Part shown: positions 59,501 to 64,000 of the stretch, piece by piece | Numbering within the stretch: position 1 is the stretch's first letter | Layout: each line of letters starts with the position of its first letter | Assembly: GCF_029227915.1 (NCBI RefSeq) | Contig: NC_079881.1 | Coordinates: forward strand, 20,003,501 to 20,067,500 | Direction: 5' to 3' | DNA: 64,000 bases | DNA from: Hydractinia symbiolongicarpus | Taxonomy: Eukaryota; Cnidaria; Hydrozoa; Anthoathecata; Hydractiniidae | Position numbers and translations under genes: made by a program | The notes under the pieces: generated by a model | The model's input: the letters and a program-made list of their open reading frames with translations, nothing else | Database searches by the model: none | What the model was told of the DNA's origin: nothing

Positions 59501-62500
59501 CGGCTAGGTGGGGCAGTTTATTCTAAGCGGCGTAGAATATTCTGCCCCCTTAGAATATTCTGCCCCCCCTGTAAATTACACGAAGATGAAACTTTCACAT
59601 ATCCACTAATGGCTCAAAATGTTCCTCTAGTGGAGTACGTTCAATCCATACACAAAAGAAATTGTTTGTGCAATATGCCTGGAAAAACGGCTAGGGGGGC
59701 AGTATATTCTAAGCGGGGTAGAATATTCTGCCCCCTTAAAATATTCTGCCCCCCCTGTAAATTACATAAAGATGAAACTTTCACATATGCCCTAATGGCT
59801 CAAAATGTTCCTCAAGTGGAGTACGTTCAATCCATACACAAAAGAAATTGTTTGTGCAATATGCCTGGAAAAACGGCTAGGGGGGGCAGTATATTCTAAG
59901 CCGGGTAGAATATTTTGCCCCCTTAGAATATTCTGCCCCCCCCGTGTAAATTACATGAAGATGAAACTTTCACATATCCACTAATGGCTCAAAATGTTCC
60001 TCGAGTGGAGTACGTTCAATCCATACACAAAAGAAATTGTTTGTGCAACGTGCCTGGGAAAACAGCCAGGGGGCAATATATTCTAGGCGGCGTAGATTAT
60101 TCTCCACCCTTAGAATATTCTGCCCCCCTGTAAATTACATGAAGATGAAACTTTCACATATCTACTAATGGCCTCAAAATTTTCCTCAATTGGAGTACGT
60201 TCAATCCATAGACAAAATAATTTGTTTGTGCAACGTGCCTGGGAAAATAGCCAGGGGGCAATATATTCTAGGCGGCGTTGATTATTCTCCACCCTTAGAA
60301 TATTCTGCCCCCCTGTAAATTACATGAAGATGAAACTTTCACATATCCACTGATGGCTCAAAATCTTCCTCTAGTGGAGTACGTTCCATCCATACACAAA
60401 AAAAATTGTTTGCGCAATATGCCTGGAAAAACGGCCAGGGTGGGCAGTATATTTTAAGTGGCGTAGAATGTTCTGCCCCCTTAGAATATTCTGCCCCCCC
60501 CCTGTAAATTACATGAAGATGAAACTTTCACATACGCACTAATGGCTCAAAATGTTCCTCTAGTGGAGTACGTTCAATCCATACACAAAAGAAATTGTTT
60601 GTGCAATATACCTGGAAAAACGGCTAGGCGGGGCAGTATATTCTAAGCGGCGTAGAATATTCTGCCCCCTTAGAATATTCTGCCCCCCCCTGTAAATTAC
60701 ATGAAGATGAAACTTCCACATACCTACTAATGGCTCAAAATGTTCCTCAAGTGGAGTACGTTCAATCCATACACAAAAGAAATTGTTTGTGCAATATGCC
60801 TGGAAAAACGGCTAGGTGGGGCAGTTTATTCTAAGCGGCGTAGAATATTCTGCCCCCTTAGAATATTCTGCCCCCCCTGTAAATTACATGAAGATGAAAC
60901 TTTCACATATCCACTAATGGCTCAAAATGTTCCTCTAGTGGAGTACGTTCAATCCATACACAAAAGAAATTGTTTGTGCAATATGCCTGGAAAAACGGCT
61001 AGGGGGGCAGTATATTCTAAGCGGGGTAGAATATTCTGCCCCCTTAGAATATTCTGCCCCCCCGTGCAAATTACATGAAGATGAAACTTTCACATATGCA
61101 CTAATGGCTCAAAATGTTCCTCTAGTGGAGTACGTTCAATCCATACACAAAAGAAATTGTTTATGCAATATGGCTGGAAAAACGGCTAGGGGGGGCAGTA
61201 TATTCTAAGCGGCGTAGAATATTCTGCCCCTTAGAATGTTCTGCCCCCCCTGTAAATTACATGAAGATGAAACTTTCACATATCCACTAATGGCTCAAAA
61301 TGTTCCTCTAGTGGAGTACGTTTAATCCATACACAAAAGAAATTGTTTGTGCAATATGCCTGGAAAAACGGCTAGGTGGGGCAGTTTATTCTAAGCGGCG
61401 TAGAATATTCTGCCCCCTTAGAATATTCTGCCCCCCCCTGTAAATTACATGAAGATGAAACTTTCACATATCTACTAATGGCTCAAAATGTTCCTCAAGT
61501 GGAGTACGTTCAATCCATACACAAAAGAAATTGTTTGTGCAATATGCCTGGAAAAACGGCTAGGTGGGGCAGTTTATTCTAAGCGGCGTAGAATATTCTG
61601 CCCCCTTAGAATATTCTGCCCCCCCCTGTAAATTACATGAAGATGAAACTTTCACATATGCACTAATGGCTCAAAATGTTCCTCTAGTGGAGTACTTTCA
61701 ATCCATACACAAAAGAATTTGTTTGTGCAATATGGCTGGAAAAACGGCTAGGGGGGGGCAGTATATTCTAAGCGGCGTAGAATATTCTGCCCCTTAGAAT
61801 GTTCTGCCCCCCCCCTGTAAATTACATGAAGATGAAACTTTCACATATCCACTAATGGCTCAAAATGTTCCTCTAGTGGAGTACGTTCAATCCATACACA
61901 AAAGAAATTGTTTGTGCAATATACCTGGAAAAACGGCTAGGCGGGGCAGTATATTCTAAGCGGCGTAGAATATTCTGCCCCCTTAGAATATTGCGCCCCC
62001 CTGTAAATTACATGAAGATGAAACTTTCACATATGCACTAATGGCTCAAAATGTTCCTCTAGTGGAGTACGTTCAATCCATACACAAAAGAAATTGTTTG
62101 TGCAATATGCCTGGAAAAACGGCTAGGTGGGGCAGTTTATTCTAAGCGGCGTAGAATATTCTGCCCCCTTAGAATATTCTGCCCCCCCCCGTGCAAATTA
62201 CATGAAGATGAAACTTTCACATATGCACTAATGGCTCAAAATGTTCCTCTAGTAGAGTACGTTCAATCCATACACAAAAGAAATTGTTTATGCAATATGG
62301 CTGGAAAAACGGCTAGGGGGGGCAGTATATTCTAAGCGGCGTAGAATATTCTGCCCCCTTAGAATATTGCGCCCCCCTGTAAATTACATGAAGATGAAAC
62401 TTTCACATATCCACTAATGGCTCAAAATGTTCCTCTAGTGGAGTACTTTCAATCCATACACAAAAGAATCTGTTTGTGCAATATGGCTGGAAAAACGGCT

Positions 62501-64000
62501 AGGGGGGGCAGTATATTCTAAGCGGCGTAGAATATTCTGCCCCCTTAAAATATTCTGCCCCCCCTGTAAATTACATGAAGATGAAACTTTCACTTATCCA
62601 CTAATGGCTCAAAATGTTCCTCTAGTGGAGTACGTTCAATCCATACACAAAAGAAATTGTTTGTGCAATATACGTGGAAAAACGGCTAGGGGGGCAGTAT
62701 ATTCTAAGCGGCGTAGAATATTCTGCCCCCTTAGAATATTGTGCCCCCCCCTGTAAATAACATGAAGATGAAACTTTCACATATGCATTAATGGCTCAAA
62801 ATGTTCCTCTAGTGGAGTACGTTCAATCCATACACAAGAGAAATTGTTTGTGCAATATGGCTGGAAAAATGGGTAGGGGGGGGGCAGTATAATCTAAGCG
62901 GCGTAGAATATTCTGCCCCCTTAGAATATTCTGCCCCCCCCCTGTAAATTACATGAAGATGAAACTTTCACATATCTACTAATGGCTTAAAATGTTCCTC
63001 AAGTGGAGTACGTTCAATCCATACACAAAAGAAATTGTTTGTGCAATATGCCTGGAAAAACGGCTAGGTGGGGCAGTTTATTCTAAGCGCCGTAGAATAT
63101 TCTGCCCCCTTAGAATATTCTGCCCCCCCCTGTAAATTACATGAAGATGAAACTTTCACATATCCACTAATGGCTCAAAATGTTCCTCTAGTGGAGTACG
63201 TTCAATCCATACACAAAAGAAATTGTTTGTGCAATATACCTGGAAAAACGGCTAGGCGGGGCAGTATATTCTAAGCGGCGTAGAATATTCTGCCCCCTTA
63301 GAATATTGCGCCCCCCTGTAAATTACATGAAGATAAAACTTTCACATATGCACTAATAGCTCAAAATGTTCCTCTAGTGGAGTACGTTCAATCCATACAC
63401 AAGAGAAATTGTTAGTGCAATATGGCTGGAAAAACGGGTAGGGGGGGGGGGGCAGTATATTCTAAGCGGCGTAGAATATTCTGCCCCCTTAGAATATTTT
63501 GCCCCCCCCCCCTGTAAATTACATGAAGATGAAACTTCCACATATCTACTAATGGCTCAAAATGTTCCTCAAGTGGAGTACGTTCAATCCATACACAAAA
63601 GAAATTGTTTGTGCAATATGCCTGGAAAAACGGCTAGGTGGGGCAGTTTATTCTAAGCGGCGTAGAATATTCTGCCCCCTTAGAATATTCTGCCCCCCCT
63701 GTAAATTACATGAAGATGAAACTTTCGCATATCCACTAATGGCTCAAAATGTTCCTCTAGTGGAGTACGTTCAATCCATACACAAAAGAAATTGTTTGTG
63801 CAATATGCCTGGAAAAACGGCTAGGGGGGCAGTATATTCTAAGCGGGGTAGAATATTCTGCCCCCTTAGAATATTCTGCCCCCCCCGTGCAAATTACATG
63901 AAGATGAAACTTTCACATATGCACTAATGGCTCAAAATGTTCCTCTAGTGGAGTACGTTCAATCCATACACAAAAGAAATTGTTTGTGCAATATGGCTGG

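Larger units (their letters stand above)
43271..64000 (+). repeat. Satellite array, ~110 direct units of ~187 bp, open at the window edge
   Basis: A consensus unit has a GC-rich core and a spacer of about 125 bp. The core is GGGGGGCAGTATATTCTA, AGCGGCG, TAGAATATTCTGCCCCC, then TTAGAATATTCTGCCCCCC. The spacer starts CTGTAAATTACATGAAGATG, passes through GTGGAGTACGTTCAATCC and ends GGAAAAACGGCTAGG. The core is therefore one inverted and two direct copies of the same motif. Unit length varies by a few bases, mainly through G- and C-runs of 5 to about 20. Most units lack stops in one or more frames, which yields many short open frames and one of 233 codons. I do not annotate these as genes, because differences between units often change amino acids. 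Confidence 0.95.

Noticed and set aside
43271-64000. Many open frames of 60-233 codons on both strands of the satellite
   Set aside because: They are a by-product of a repeated unit with few stops. Frames shift with G/C-run length, and the differences between units are mostly amino-acid-changing.
43271-64000. Hammerhead ribozyme in the satellite unit
   Set aside because: The CTGATGA core is absent; units read CTAATGG or CTGATGG, without a correctly spaced GAAAC.
43271-64000. CRISPR-like array
   Set aside because: Units are about 187 bp with no short repeat/unique spacer pattern, and the window is eukaryotic.

Overview
The window is eukaryotic, AT-rich and intron-rich DNA. GT-AG introns, several families of animal-type transposable elements, a P2X7-type ballast domain and many dispersed short repeats point to an invertebrate animal. 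A cnidarian is my best guess, but that is inference and no single marker in the window proves it. There are no bacterial features.

Layout. 1-6.5 kb is mostly non-coding and holds a small inverted-repeat element (2256-2544), an AACGTT-rich repeat and two decayed LINE 3' ends on the minus strand. 6.5-12 kb is a two-gene block. A plus-strand gene of six exons encodes two CXC cysteine clusters followed by a P2X7-like ballast domain. A convergent minus-strand gene of seven exons encodes a probable DDE-type transposase, and the two stop codons lie 59 bp apart. Five further in-phase minus-strand exons lie upstream and are cut off at 11.93 kb, beside a doubled 18-bp motif. A tRNA-like sequence sits between the two sets of exons. 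13-17 kb holds two more LINE remnants on the minus strand. 19.36-21.24 kb is a hAT-like element with short terminal inverted repeats and a broken transposase. 24.3-26.1 kb holds two local tandem repeat blocks. 26.1-29.3 kb has nothing I can support as coding.

29.3-42.7 kb is one long plus-strand gene that I could model as 30 exons, every junction in phase, for a protein of about 1016 residues. It has an H2C2 zinc-binding region, a D,D35E integrase core, a GPY/F domain, a run of short phase-1 mini-exons (one pair triplicated in a 316-bp tandem repeat), a ULP1/C48-type cysteine protease domain with Asn in place of the usual Asp, and PHD-like cysteines. The architecture fits Ginger1/GIN-type integrase transposons or a host gene derived from one.

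43.0-64.0 kb, to the window edge, is a satellite array of about 110 units of about 187 bp. The first unit is inverted and the rest are direct. Units are organised in higher-order blocks of about 6-7.3 kb. Each unit carries three copies, one of them inverted, of the same 18-bp motif that is doubled at 11936-11972 next to the transposase exons. This suggests, but does not prove, that the satellite grew from transposon ends.
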